Shown here one piece after another: positions 1 to 10,978 of a DNA stretch of 64,000 nt (its first letter is position 1; every line of letters starts with the position of its first letter). Both the position numbers and the translations under genes were made by a program. The notes under the pieces are model-generated. The model was not told the origin of the DNA. It did not search any database and saw only the letters and a list, made by a program, of their open reading frames with translations. The stretch covers positions 22,714,020-22,778,019 of the forward strand of contig CM046311.1 of assembly GCA_025267735.1 (NCBI GenBank), given 5' to 3'. Source of the stretch: Mactra quadrangularis. Its lineage: Eukaryota; Mollusca; Bivalvia; Venerida; Mactridae.

Positions 1-430
1 ATAGCAATATTTAACAATGTTAATGTTTCAATCATATTCATATTCAGAATTGAACTATTTCATTCAGTTGCACAATGTCTAAATTTTTACTCATTATATG
101 CATTTTGAATCGTAGTTCACTATATTTCTTATGAGTATTCAACCTCCTGACAAATGCATATTGACCCCGGACAAGTTGATTTACAAATAGGAAAATAATA
201 AGACTTCCACATCCTTGATAATTGCAAAATACATCCGGTCCTATAGGCCTATAAGTCACTATATTGAATTATGAACTAACACATATTCTCAATTGACCAG
301 TCAATTTGCCAACCCCGGTATAAATAATACACAACCACCAAACTCAATGAAGGAAGGTATGTCCTGCTCAGATTCAAACCCCTGACCCTTTTATCAGTAT
401 TCAGAAGTACTAAAACTGTGTTTAACATAG
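1..430. other. AT-rich intergenic or intronic DNA
   Basis: I see no splice-bounded exon, domain motif or repeat structure here. The one open frame is short and resembles nothing I recognise. Confidence 0.5.
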
Positions 431-499
431 GAATATCAACAGTTATTGTGATTATAATGCAATATCACATGATTATGAATTTGGTTTGCATGTGAAGAC

Positions 500-1262
500 A
501 GTAGTAGCGGTAGTACAGCAGTACAATAGTAAACCGTTACTGCTAGAAGTTTCGGCAAGACACCAGTACAACAGTAAACCTTTTCTGCTAGAATATTCGA
601 CAGTACAGCAATACAATAGTAAACCCTTACTGCTAGAATTTTCGGCAAGAAAACAGTACAACAGTAAACCACTTCCGTTAGATTTTTTGACAGTACAGCA
701 GTACAACAGTAAACCTTTTCGGCAAGAATTTTCGACAGTACAGCAGTACAACAGTAAACCTTTTCTGCTAGAATTTTCGGTTGTATAGCAGTTTAACAGC
801 TCTGTTAGAATTTTTGGCAGTACAGCAGTACAACAGTAAACCTTTTTTGCTAGAATGTTCGGCTGTATAGCAGTTTAACATTTCTGTTAGAATTTTTGGC
901 AGTACAGCAGTACAACAGTAAACCTTTTTTGCTAGAATGTTCGGCTGTATAGCAGTTCAACAGTTCTGTTAGAATTTTCGACAGTACACCCGTACAACAG
1001 TAAACCGTTTCTGTTAGAATTTTTGGCAGTATAGCAGTACAACAGTAAACCCTTACTATTAGAATATTCGACAGTACACCCGTACAACAGTAAACCGTTT
1101 CTGTTAGAATTTTCGGCAGTATAGCAGTACAACAGTAAACCCTTACTATAAGAATTTTCGACAGTACACCCGTATAACAGTAAACCGTTTCTGTTAGAAT
1201 TTTCTGCAGTATAGCAGTACAACAGTAAACCCTTAATATAAGAATATTCGACAGTACAACAG
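500..1262. repeat. 45-bp minisatellite with a 90-bp higher-order unit
   Basis: About 17 head-to-tail copies of a 45-bp unit with the core cagtacaacagtaaacc followed by a variable tail (tgctagaattttcgg or similar). From about 982 on, two unit types alternate strictly. The variant cagtacacccgta recurs at 982, 1072 and 1162, exactly 90 bp apart, so the distal part is a dimeric higher-order array while the proximal part is monomeric. Because 45 is a multiple of three and the unit lacks stops in several frames, long open frames appear on both strands. These follow from the repeat and are not evidence of coding. Confidence 0.95.
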
Positions 1263-1279
1263 ACTGCTGTATCATTCTT

Positions 1280-1960
1280 CCAATTTATTTTTAATTGTGT
1301 CTAAAAACTTGATGACGTATATATAATAGTTGGGTTTGTATCTATGTTTTTTAAATAAACATGTTTTTTTTACAAAAATTGTCCCACGCACTCAGAAGTT
1401 ACTGCCAGTTCTAGCGACGTAATGAACGAAAACTATGCCATTTGATACTCACTTTCATAACGCTGAATGAACCAGCTTTTATTTGGTATATAATACTGCT
1501 AGAAGTGTTTGTAAATATTTCACGATGAATGAGTTTTATTACGAACATTTTTTAATGTTCATTTGAATTCTCTACATGGAGATCCAAATTAAACGTACAG
1601 ACAGGGCATGTTTATGATGTCAATATTTGTAGCAAATATGTAACACAATCATTGATATTATATAATGTCCCATTAAGTTACTGTTGATTCTTGTAGTCCA
1701 GTAAACAAAACACATCAAGTCAGACTAACTGTAACATTTTGCTTTATGTCAAAAGAAAGTACATAGTCTACATATCTTGAAGAAAAAAGTTGCACTATGT
1801 GCGCTCCGGCAGAACATAATAAAATGCATTTAAAAATCAAAATAACGTTTTCTTTATTGTACGACGCTCATGACGTTTACGATGTGCCAAAGTCGCTACT
1901 CTTTAGAGCTGAAGGTAAAGAAACACCAAAAAGTTTAATACGCGGCGTACGTTTTTTTTT
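1280..1960. other. Unassigned AT-rich stretch
   Basis: No exon, RNA gene or repeat structure can be supported here. Confidence 0.4.
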
Positions 1961-1967
1961 CTCAGCG

Positions 1968-2010
1968 ATGAAAATCGTATATTTTGTGTTTTTATTTCTT
2001 TTTATTAAAG
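1968..2010 (+). CDS. Candidate signal-peptide first exon
   Basis: An ATG at 1968 opens a run of 14 codons, MKIVYFVFLFLFIK. It has one early Lys followed by a strongly hydrophobic stretch, as in a signal peptide. It is followed directly by a good splice donor (gtaaga at 2011) in phase 1. The arrangement matches the more convincing secreted-protein start exon at 28157 on the other strand. I found no following exon on the plus strand, and AT-rich DNA easily encodes hydrophobic peptides, so this is tentative. Confidence 0.25.
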
Positions 2011-2019
2011 GTAAGAAGC

Positions 2020-3150
2020 TTTTATGAATATTTTTACTAGATACCACTGACTTAGGCGAATTATGTGTTTCTTTTCCGACCTAAATGTCTTTTGGTTTCG
2101 TCCTTAATGTCGTTCGTAAGACGACGAATCTGATTTCTTCAAATTTTGTATATAAATGAATTTATACGCTTCTACAGTGGCTATACTTAAAAGGAAACAT
2201 TAAATTGAATTGAAAAGAAGCTTAAATGCACTAAAAATGAGAAAATACGCGTTTTGATTACCTTTCCTTTTTATTGTAGTTTCAAGTATGGAACGCCGTC
2301 CGCGTCATACATGTTGATATTTATATACATTAACAATATAATAATCAGAACAGATAACTGCGTATTTATTGTTACAAAATTAAAATGATCTTTATAATAT
2401 TTTCATTAATCTTAATCATCAAATTGTATTTGTTTGTTGGTGGCTAAATCGTTTAGTCAACAAACTGTTATAAATGACTTCCACTTGGTCAAGAAATCGT
2501 TGATCACGACTCTATGTGATTAAAAAAGCCATCGTTTTTAATTTTTAAAGTAAATTAAATATTTATATGTAAAACATGTTTTTATTTATCACTTTTTTAA
2601 TCAGAATAAAATAGTAAGTTAAGATGGTTAGCTACTCACACTACGCATGCGCGAGAAAATGACGTGATTTTTCACGAATTACCAAAATAATACGGCAACG
2701 GTTTAAAATTTTCACGATTGTTATATTTTACTGCTACACCGTTAACTCTACGTAAATTGCGCCTTTTTTCGGCTGTCTGCTTACTTTGTTTTCGTACATA
2801 ACTGATAAATATTCATAGATACTTACTAGAAAACGTATCAACACTCTAAAGTTAAGTATTTTATTATATATATTTGCTACTTATTGCTTAAATTTTGTTA
2901 CTTATTGCAGTAAATATTATCTATTGAAGTGTCTTTTGATTTTTTATATTTTGACATTTCATTTCCGTCCGTTCGTTTAAACCACTGTATTGTCGCATCG
3001 CGTTAATTTGTTGTTGTTGTAATGAATTACTTGTGCAACTCATTTTTCTTGTATTTTATCTATAAAATTCTGATTTAATATTTTCTGAAAGGGACAAGTC
3101 GGTAACCCTTCATTCTAGACTTGCACATCTTTGCAAACAAGTGAAAAGTC
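2020..3150. other. Upstream region of the transposase pseudogene
   Basis: Mostly AT-rich with no recognisable exon. A small CpG-containing patch at about 2641-2655 includes cgcatgcgc (2644-2652), the core of an NRF1-type palindrome about 500 bp before the putative transposase start. One short motif is not enough to call a promoter. Confidence 0.3.
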
Positions 3151-3840
3151 ATCATGCAGTGTGTCCGTGGCAAATTTGTGAAATCTTCAAAATCTAGGTT
3201 GGATTATTTGAATAAGTTATCAGTTTCCATGAAAAAGCACAATTCTAGCTTTGCGATTGACCATGAATATGCGTTATCAAGTTCTGATAGCTTACACAGC
3301 TTACCAGATATATCTTCAATTGACCATGGAGAAGTTTGCAAAGATAGTGATAATCTAGATTGAAGGGAGGGAAGAGTTATCATTGAATTAAGGATTTTGG
3401 CTGATGAACAGTAAGGATGTAAATTTTGTGAAATGCCAATTTCATTATCAAACACTGCATACACAAAATCTGTTAGGCTGGCTACTATTATTTATTTAAG
3501 GTGAAATAATTGCAAGACACTGAATACAATATCTACAGCGAAAAACATGGGAAGATATTTGCTATCATTTCTAAAGCTGCTGCTGGTTAATACTCATTTT
3601 ATTTTTAGTCTAAATCTTAATGAAATACTTCTCGTGGATGGAGTTTAACCTTCACCCAATGCAATTTTTCAATTATGGTTTGTTGTCTCGCTAAATCCTA
3701 ATGACTGAGAGTCGTAAATTAGGCCCTCTTTATGGTACATTACCTGATCAGGGGAAGTAACTCTTCGATTATAGTTTTAGTGCGGAGTTAAGAGATGCAT
3801 TGTGGGTAATAACAATGCAGTTCATGGAGTGCGTTGCTGT

Positions 3841-3956
3841 AGCAAATTGCTATGTATCGCTTTGTGTCCAGGTTCCCTTCTTGCAAAAGAGAAATAAGAG
3901 AGTGACATTTGATTAAGGGTACCAGGGTACAAAGCGATACATAGCGATTTTGTTAA
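3841..3956. repeat. Hairpin-forming inverted repeat
   Basis: Left arm 3841-3878 (agcaaattgctatgtatcgc and on) pairs with right arm about 3917-3956 (containing gcgatacatagcgatttt), with few mismatches over about 38 bp and a loop of about 40 bp. It lies in the first intron of the transposase pseudogene. It may be a small foldback element. No target duplication was identified. Confidence 0.7.
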
Positions 3957-6705
3957 GCAATTCTCCTCTGGCCTATTTTAGTTTTTTACATTCGTGGGTT
4001 ATAGATTCATTTTAACAGTCATAGAAACTAGCCTAAGGACAGGTAACATTCCCTTAACTTCAGGTTTTGCATTGTATACATTAAGCTTAATAGGACACAG
4101 ACAGTTCACTTTTGTTTGCGTTAAGCAGGTGTCCATCTACTGCTAGGCTCTATCAATAATGAAACTAAGGCAGTTCAGTGAACCCAGTTGCCTTTGTTCA
4201 ACAGAGGACTGTGGGTCTAAGCATATTACCATGCTTCTTAAAGATAGAAATATGGCTGAGCATATCAGTATTTATCTTGATTGATAGTCCCATGGAATAA
4301 AATCAAAAACATAATGACCAAATTGATAATTTGTTTCTGCTAGTGTAATCATCATGTGTCATATCCATAGATTCAAAGCTAATATTAAAAGCAAAAAACA
4401 TGTGATCAATAGAACACACCTTTCTTGATAGAGATTAACTTTGAAAGATTATTTTGATATGTTTAAGCCATGATACATGCTGGAATTGGTGAAAGACAAC
4501 TAAACAGTTTATTAGGTACTCTCAAAATAAAAACTGTGACTCATAGAATGCTAGATGCAAGGTATGAATTTTTTAAATGTACTTCATACTACCTCTATAT
4601 AAATTATTCAAAATTGGTATATAAGTGTATGTTTAGCTTTTGTGGATTTCTTTTTATTGATTATTGTGTTTAACATATTGATTGTTACACAATGTTACTA
4701 GAACATTTTTATTCTCATGGGTACAATCTACTGCTGTCGTTTGGTCGCATTTATCCTTTAATCTTGGTTACATGTCTTTATCACTGAAATGTTGAAATCT
4801 TTGTGCTACTTAAAAATGACTTACAGTCAAGAAATACAAGAAGTGGGTAAGCTGATTGAAAATGTTGCTATGGACTCAGTCAATTTCAGTCTTCTTGAAG
4901 AAGCATCATTAAATGAAGAGTATTTTTTTTATTTATGCCTAATGGTCTTGCATGCACTATCCACATTTTTTTGTTTAAAAATACTTTTTTCGCAAATTAT
5001 AGATAACTAAAAATAATATGTTTTATTATTCTACAAAGCTTGTTCAACGTTACCTTTGTTGAATCTTGACCCCTCCCAAGCATAGAAGATGCTTAGATCA
5101 TAACATTTATGTAACAATAAATAAGAGTAATTATTTAAATTATTTTGCTTACCTGTGAATGAATAATGGACATAAGTTTCAATTTGACAATATTGCAATC
5201 CTGTGTTATGATTTATGCTTTCAAAGTTTATAATTGTTTATGTAATATTCTTAGTTATTAAAGACCTATAATGAGTAGTCTTACCAGCAATTGTTTATTT
5301 TTATTTCAATAAGTTTTAATTAACCTATTTCAAACTATATGGTAAATGTTGTTTCATTATTTACATTTAGTGGTAAGAAAGAGATGGTTGCTAGTGTAGA
5401 TGCGTGTTGGCAGATGAGAGGTTCATATAGAGCATACAATAGTTTGTCAGGTAAAACTTAATTTCTACTTATAAAACATTGTATTTTTTACATTTCAATT
5501 AATTTTAATTTAAATTTTGTTTTAATTACCTTTATAAAAATCATTAATAAGTTGTTAGTTATACTAGAATGTAATCATCCTTTAATCCAAAATGTAATTG
5601 TCATTATTGAAATTAAAACAATTCTGTAGAGAACGGGAACAGTCATATGACGGAAATAAAGATAATTGAAATAAATAAATTGTATGAGTTTTGACTTTTT
5701 TAATGAAATTTCGGCGTATAATGCCCCACCAAGCGGAGCTCTTGTTATTGTTTGTTCTGAGGATTACTTTACAACTCTTGTCGCTTGCGCTATCAATCTA
5801 ATAAATTTTACACGTGAACTGTCACTGACCTAGGATGGCCACCAATGAATAAGTGTGATGGCTAAACACTTTGATCTTTCACAGGCAAGATTTTGTTCGG
5901 TATATATATATTGGAAACTACTATAGTTTATTTCAGGACATTGTACAATGAAACAGGAAAAGTAGTGGGGTATGCGGCTAAAGTTAAGAAGTGTAGGAAG
6001 TGTAACAGTGGAGATCAACAACATGAATGTAGGAGAAATTGGAGTGGATCAGCAAAGGCAATTGAGACAGATATTGTATTAGAAATGGTCAAGAAAACAT
6101 CAGAGAGTGGAATAAGAACGTCAGCGATTACAGGAGATGAAGCCAGCTCAACAATAGCTTAGATAAGATCATTATTTAATACTAATATTGAAAAAAATTC
6201 TGATAAAATTCAATTGAAAAAGTCATGTAGTAATAGCCTGTATAAATTAAAACCACATTTTCCAGCATTAACTCCCTCTATTATTAATAGTTTTGTCAAT
6301 AATTTTAATCATATCTTGTCTCAAAATGTTGGTAATAAGGATGGTATTAGAATTGATTTGAATGCTGTTATTTTACATCCATTTGGTGATCATTCCAGTT
6401 GTGGTAAATGGTGTAATTTTGTTGCTAAAAAGAAACTTACTTATAGCTCACTTCCATATGGTAAACCATTGATTGACTTATTTTTAAAAAAAAATGCACT
6501 GATTGATCTTGTAAAACCTTTTAAAAATGCAAAAATGGTAATTATACTAGGCAGTACCCAAGGCAATGAAAGTTTAATTATAATTATTTCATCTAAGGCA
6601 CCTAAAACTCATCATTTTTCACGTTCTTCTAGTTTTAATTACAGATTAGCTGCTGGTATTGCAAAAAAAACTTTGGTGTTATATTTTAGATGTAAGTACA
6701 GTTAA

Positions 6706-7600
6706 AGTTCATTCTCTCGAACACCACCAGCTCGAATTAATTGTCTGAGTAGAACACATTGTCTGGCACCGATCAATTTCCCTTCTATATCTATATAAAA
6801 CAACCTCTTCTGAGTCGAACAGGACAGGGTCGAACTCTCGAACCAATATCACGGTCCCGTGGTTTACAAATTCACTATAATACTATTGTCTCTCTCTAAC
6901 AATAGATTTTCACACATCAGCGACAAAGGTCTGATCGTAGGTATTGTTTGTAATGCGTGATAATAACACGGCGTAAAAATCGCTCAACATTAAATTTGTT
7001 AATTGATTTTATTTGTCAAAATATTTTGTTGTGTGATCACATTGTCGCACAAAAATGCTTAACAATAGAATTGTTTGAAGATTGCACATTGTTGATGGAC
7101 ACAAGTTATAAAGTGTCATGGTATGATTAAAAATCAAGAATAAAACGAGTAACTAAGACCTCGCTAAAACAAATGAATTAGCGCGTATACAGCTTGTATG
7201 TTTGTTTTAATTATGATAAAAATTGCAAACAAAATGTTAATGCAATTTCAGTATAAATCAGTGCAAATTTACGATCGGTCTCAATTCAAAATGTTAGAAA
7301 AGAATATACCCACAGATTCAACGACTGAACAACTAAGTGAAGGACCCGGTCTTTAAGACATAACCAGTTCACTATCATCGCAATCAAAGCACAATTATTA
7401 AATACAGTATTCCAATTATTAAATGCAGTATACATAGTATTACTAATTGATACAGTGAGTTGACTTATGACATATAAATGCAATTTCCATATTTCAATTA
7501 TAAGTTTAAAATTGTGAATAAAACAAATCAGATAGAAATAATGTTAATTATTGGATGGCTATTGTAAGGTTACTTATTAAAACTTTATGCATTATTATTT
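6706..7600. other. Last intron of the transposase pseudogene
   Basis: AT-rich sequence between the penultimate and last recognisable exons of the Mutator-like gene. The donor is gtaagt at 6692 and the acceptor is atag at 7601-7604. Nothing else is recognised. Confidence 0.45.
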
Positions 7601-7739
7601 ATAGGTACATATAATAATTGATTTGTCCCCCGGAGAGCATGCTAGGATGATATTTGTTTTGCGGCACTTACGAAGAAAGAAGAGAAAAGCTGTTGCTATT
7701 ACTACTAATGCTAAAAAGCAAAAAATTATATTAAAGTAA

Positions 7740-8288
7740 AAGAGGTATTATTTATGTTATTATTTCACTTAATGTGCATGTCATGTTCATTTTTCAAGAG
7801 ATGTCGACCAGTATAAAAATATCAAGCATACAGATTATATGGTATCTTGTAAATGTAATTCTTATGGTTCACTAGACAATATTTAAAACTGGATATATTC
7901 TGTATGCGTAGATGAAGTCTTCTGTATTTTTGTTTAGTATAAAAGAGTTTCATAAGTTATGCAACATAAGTCCAGCACCAATATAAACAACTACACTTCT
8001 GTCTACTGATCAATTATGTATATTAAGTAGTCCAACTTGAACATCTTTCTCATTGTGTTTTTGTATAAACAGAATAGCAAATGATTCTGTAAATGTACCT
8101 AGTAATTTTTCAATTACAGATCTAGACATCAAGAATCTATCGAAACCAGGAAAGGACCCTCATAAAAGTAATATTTATACTTAATCATAGATTTTTCAGT
8201 GAATTTAAATTATTTGAGGGAGGTCATGTCCAGGTTTAACTGTGACGATCTTAACACAGAGTCAAATAGTAGTTTGTGGTGTACCGAT
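7740..8288. other. Unassigned spacer
   Basis: AT-rich sequence between the transposase pseudogene and the terminal-repeat-bounded element. No exon or repeat is supported. Confidence 0.4.
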
Positions 8289-9269
8289 GGCCACGAAGCT
8301 CGCGGTATTAACACGTTAGCAACGAATAAGTTACGAATATCGATTGTCCTAATTTAATTGTTTTCAAAACCTGTTAATTTAGTCTAATTTCTATTAAATG
8401 ACACATTTGCACAACAAAAACATCACTCAAAACTGTTTAAATAGGTCATCGAAATATCATAACACAGCCGCCATTTGCAATCAGGGGAGACTACTAAACT
8501 CGCGGTAGACTGGTTTACTCATTAAGTTTTCCAAAATAAGGTTACAAACCACTAAATTTTAAAGTCAAATTTTGAATTATGGTATGGAGTTAGAAAGTGA
8601 AAATTTTAAACTAGTCTAAAATGTTCATCCAAATTATGTTATAAGTGTTTTTACTAGATACATTTTAACTATTAACTTAAACTATCCTCTAAATATAAAG
8701 AGATGGTGTCTCAACTGAAAATAAGATAGAATACATCAATCTCATTGATGTTTTTATCAAATAGAGCACTAATTTGTCTCCATAGTTGAGAATGTTTGAG
8801 AAGTCATAAAAAAGGGCTTCCGTTCCAGATATCAAATATTCCGCATTGGTACAAAACTCGTAAGTTACATGTTACAACTAGATCTTATTACTACTCTTAA
8901 ATCTTGAAAATAGATAATATATAGAAATTGGAACATGGAGTTTATTCGTTAATTTAATTCAACTATTGTGGTTGTAGCAGTTGTTGCTTGCTTTTATATT
9001 GTTAATTAAAACTAATGCATGTGCTTAATGTTACCAAATTTTTGCAACATATATCCTGAACAGACTTTCACAGAAGGTTGTCATTTTTTCTGTAGCACAA
9101 CACATTATAAATAGCTGTTAAAAGTTGAATAATTTAACCTACCTAAACCAGTTGTTTCCAATCGAAAAAAAACTTCAATAATGTTAGCAGGGAAATCTGA
9201 TTTCTCTCATATCGGGCATTATATTAGTAGTGGGAAAAAGGAAAGAAAAAAAGATCATCATTTAACAGT

Positions 9270-9425
9270 TATCCTTGAATTTTTTACAACATTTGCAGAA
9301 GAAACCGACACCTCGTCTCATATATGCTGTTTCACAACAAAGTGTGGTATGAACCCAGTGTCCATATGTGTCACATTGCACCCACTTAGGGATGTTCAGA
9401 CCGGGGTAACATCTCAAACCTGGTC
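9270..9425 (-). pseudogene. Decayed PHD-finger coding remnant
   Basis: The minus frame reads a PHD-like pattern: PKWVQCD, then HWVH, then LC, then FFCKCC, stopping at a TAA soon after. In a PHD finger the expected arrangement is CD-x-C-x2-W-x-H-x2-C followed by C-x2-C. Here the second Cys of the central pair is Tyr and the His-to-Cys spacing is one residue too long, so zinc binding is probably lost. The upstream half of the finger is interrupted near the MITE that begins at about 9445. It may derive from a transposon- or LINE-encoded PHD finger. No parent gene can be named. Confidence 0.45.
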
Positions 9426-9444
9426 GAAATGTATATATGTATTG

Positions 9445-9696
9445 ATATTGTCCGTTTTTTCTAAACTGTCAAAGCTTGACTAATTTCACGGTGACTGAAT
9501 GCATTGTTTTTGTACTGGCGGTCTAATTTTTATCAAATATATCTTGACTAAACTTATAATACAGTATAAGAAGCTTAACCCAATCATATTACACACTTTT
9601 GGAAACTCATGGGTGCGTTACACAATAATTTTAACCAACGCATTCACCGTGAAATTATTCATGTTTTGACAGTTGAGAAAAAAAACCGAACAATAA
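9445..9696. mobile_element. MITE copy 1 (tattgtccg / aactgtcaaagc family)
   Basis: Long imperfect terminal inverted repeats: the left end runs tattgtccgttttttctaaa then ctgtcaaagcttga, and the right end carries the reverse complement (tgttttgacagttgag, aaaaaaaccgaacaata). Arms are about 50 bp, including cacggtgaatgcattg, and the interior is noncoding. A second copy lies in opposite orientation at about 51135-51381 and shares the internal segment ggaaactcatg(g/g)(g/a)tg. The two copies establish this as an interspersed family. Confidence 0.85.
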
Positions 9697-10235
9697 CAGG
9701 GTTCATTGTTTTCTTCCAAAGAGGAATCCTCACACTCAATGCCTTCATACTGGATATTAAGGCAAGTTTTATGTGAAAAACAAACTAAATAAGGGGAGAT
9801 AATGATGAAAAAACTTTAGTGGTGTCATACCTAATCTATTGTTGGACACAGTCTACCCAATTTGCGTATAATAATCTGACCGACGACAGCTATCAAACAC
9901 ATCAACACATGTTTCGATTTTTTTCTAGGAAAATGTTACTGAAAGAACTTACCATTATTGGATGAAAAAGGTAAAATTATATCAATTAAATGCATATATC
10001 TACCCAAATCGATGGCATATTGTTGAAAAATGTTTATTTTGTCAGTGTGAATAAATGGGTCACGATTGTTTACCTATGGTACTGTAGACGGCGCTTTTCA
10101 AAATGCCGCGAGTTCAGTGATACCGCGAGTTTCGTGGCCTCGAGTATACATATATATGTACTATGATAATATCCACATAATGCCACAATCTGTTATTTAA
10201 GAAATATTACGTATATTCAATTACCGCCGTTATAT

Positions 10236-10277
10236 GACCTTTAAAACGTGTTGCTACGGCGTTAAATCCAACAAAAC
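10236..10277 (+). repeat. SINE 3' tail fragment
   Basis: The stretch gtgttgctacggcgttaaa followed by tccaacaaaacaaac matches the 3' tail shared by the SINE copies at 53776, 51437 and 60886, here on the plus strand and without a body. Confidence 0.7.
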
Positions 10278-10891
10278 AAACATTATGATCAATTATTATA
10301 AAATTGGATACATTTCAATGAAATCTTAAACACTTATCGTATTCACTAATATCAGACTCATTCCGAAAATTCAATACAACATCTACCTTTTAAGCAAGAA
10401 ATTTTGCCTAAACACCTACTAGCTTTTGCTAATTAATTTGAAAACTACCCTATTAAATTTTACTTTATATGCATTTACACGTCAATATAAGTAAATATAT
10501 ATTTAAAATTTGAAATGATAGTAGCGTTTATGATACTTTATACAAAGGTGGTTGTTTTACATGATCACTTAGAACGTTTAGATACACCTAATACGGAATT
10601 CAAATTGATGGGGTTTTCCGTTCGTGAACAGCCTGTACAAACAAAGTTTTCTACACATTATAGCTAAATAGCACAAACTATGCATTAAACTCTATTTTTC
10701 TTTGTACACATGTTTTCGTTGTAATGGTGAAAGTTTGTTTATACCGAAAGGGAAAACTTAAATATTTGACTTCCGGATATAGTCTATTTTTCAAGTATTT
10801 GTCAAAAGTTAAAAACAAATGACACATTTTCCAACGTGTTAAGCTAATTATGGATGGCTTAGTATAACACATTAGTGTATTATTAATTTAC

Positions 10892-10978
10892 CTTGACATG
10901 AAGGTTCAGTTCCATTCCATTTAAAATCTTTAACACAATGTCTTGTGTATGTTTCCTGAGTTCCAAAGATACGGTATC
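10892..10978 (-). CDS. Exon 4: sushi domain 2, second half
   Basis: Encodes YRIFGTQETYTRHCVKDFKW followed by NGTEPSCQG, supplying the third and fourth Cys and the conserved Trp to complete the domain begun in exon 3. The donor gtaaat follows. Read through, the frame stops within six codons. Confidence 0.78.

Larger units (their letters stand above)
3154..7739 (+). pseudogene. Intron-containing Mutator-like transposase gene, decayed
   Basis: Six blocks read as one protein of the Mutator-like transposase-domain family that is abundant in molluscs and other invertebrates. They are 3154-3585, 4468-4561, 4827-4919, 5371-5450, 5937-6691 and 7605-7739. Blocks 1-2, 2-3 and 3-4 join at GT/AG sites in consistent phase (1, 2, 2). 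Recognisable segments, in order: a Cys-x2-Cys patch (GCKFCEMPISLSNT), HAGIGERQLNSLLG, DACWQMRGS followed by YNSLSG, CRKCN and HECRRNWSGSAKA, HPFGDHSSCGKWC, YSSLPYGKPL, GSTQGNESL, SKAPKTHH, and a basic C-terminus after LSPGEHA. Lesions: TGA 3361, TAA 3412, TGA 3502 (where a zinc-ligand Cys is expected), a frameshift near 3550, a likely small indel at the 5937 exon start, TAG 6160, and an indel in the A-run near 6665. The retained introns mean it is not a processed copy. Confidence 0.82.
8289..10136. mobile_element. Possible DNA transposon with about 20-bp terminal inverted repeats
   Basis: The left end ggccacgaagctcgcggtat (from 8289) is matched in reverse complement by ataccgcgagtttcgtggcc ending near 10136, with one mismatch over 20 bp. 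The motif ctcgcggta also occurs subterminally (about 8500, and inverted at about 10107), as transposase-binding repeats often do. The interior of about 1.85 kb holds a minus-strand PHD-like remnant (9270-9425) and a MITE (9445-9696). I see no clear target-site duplication and no transposase, so the superfamily is unknown and the boundary call is tentative. Confidence 0.45.

Noticed and set aside
500..1262. CRISPR array
   Set aside because: Evenly repeated units without unique spacers, in an animal genome with splice-bounded genes.
436..1275. Several overlapping open frames on both strands (up to 141 codons)
   Set aside because: They are produced by the 45-bp minisatellite, whose unit length is a multiple of three. 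The proteins are pure repeats without splice or start context.
2644..2652. NRF1-like palindrome cgcatgcgc as a promoter
   Set aside because: A single short motif about 500 bp from a pseudogene start. Not enough to call a promoter.
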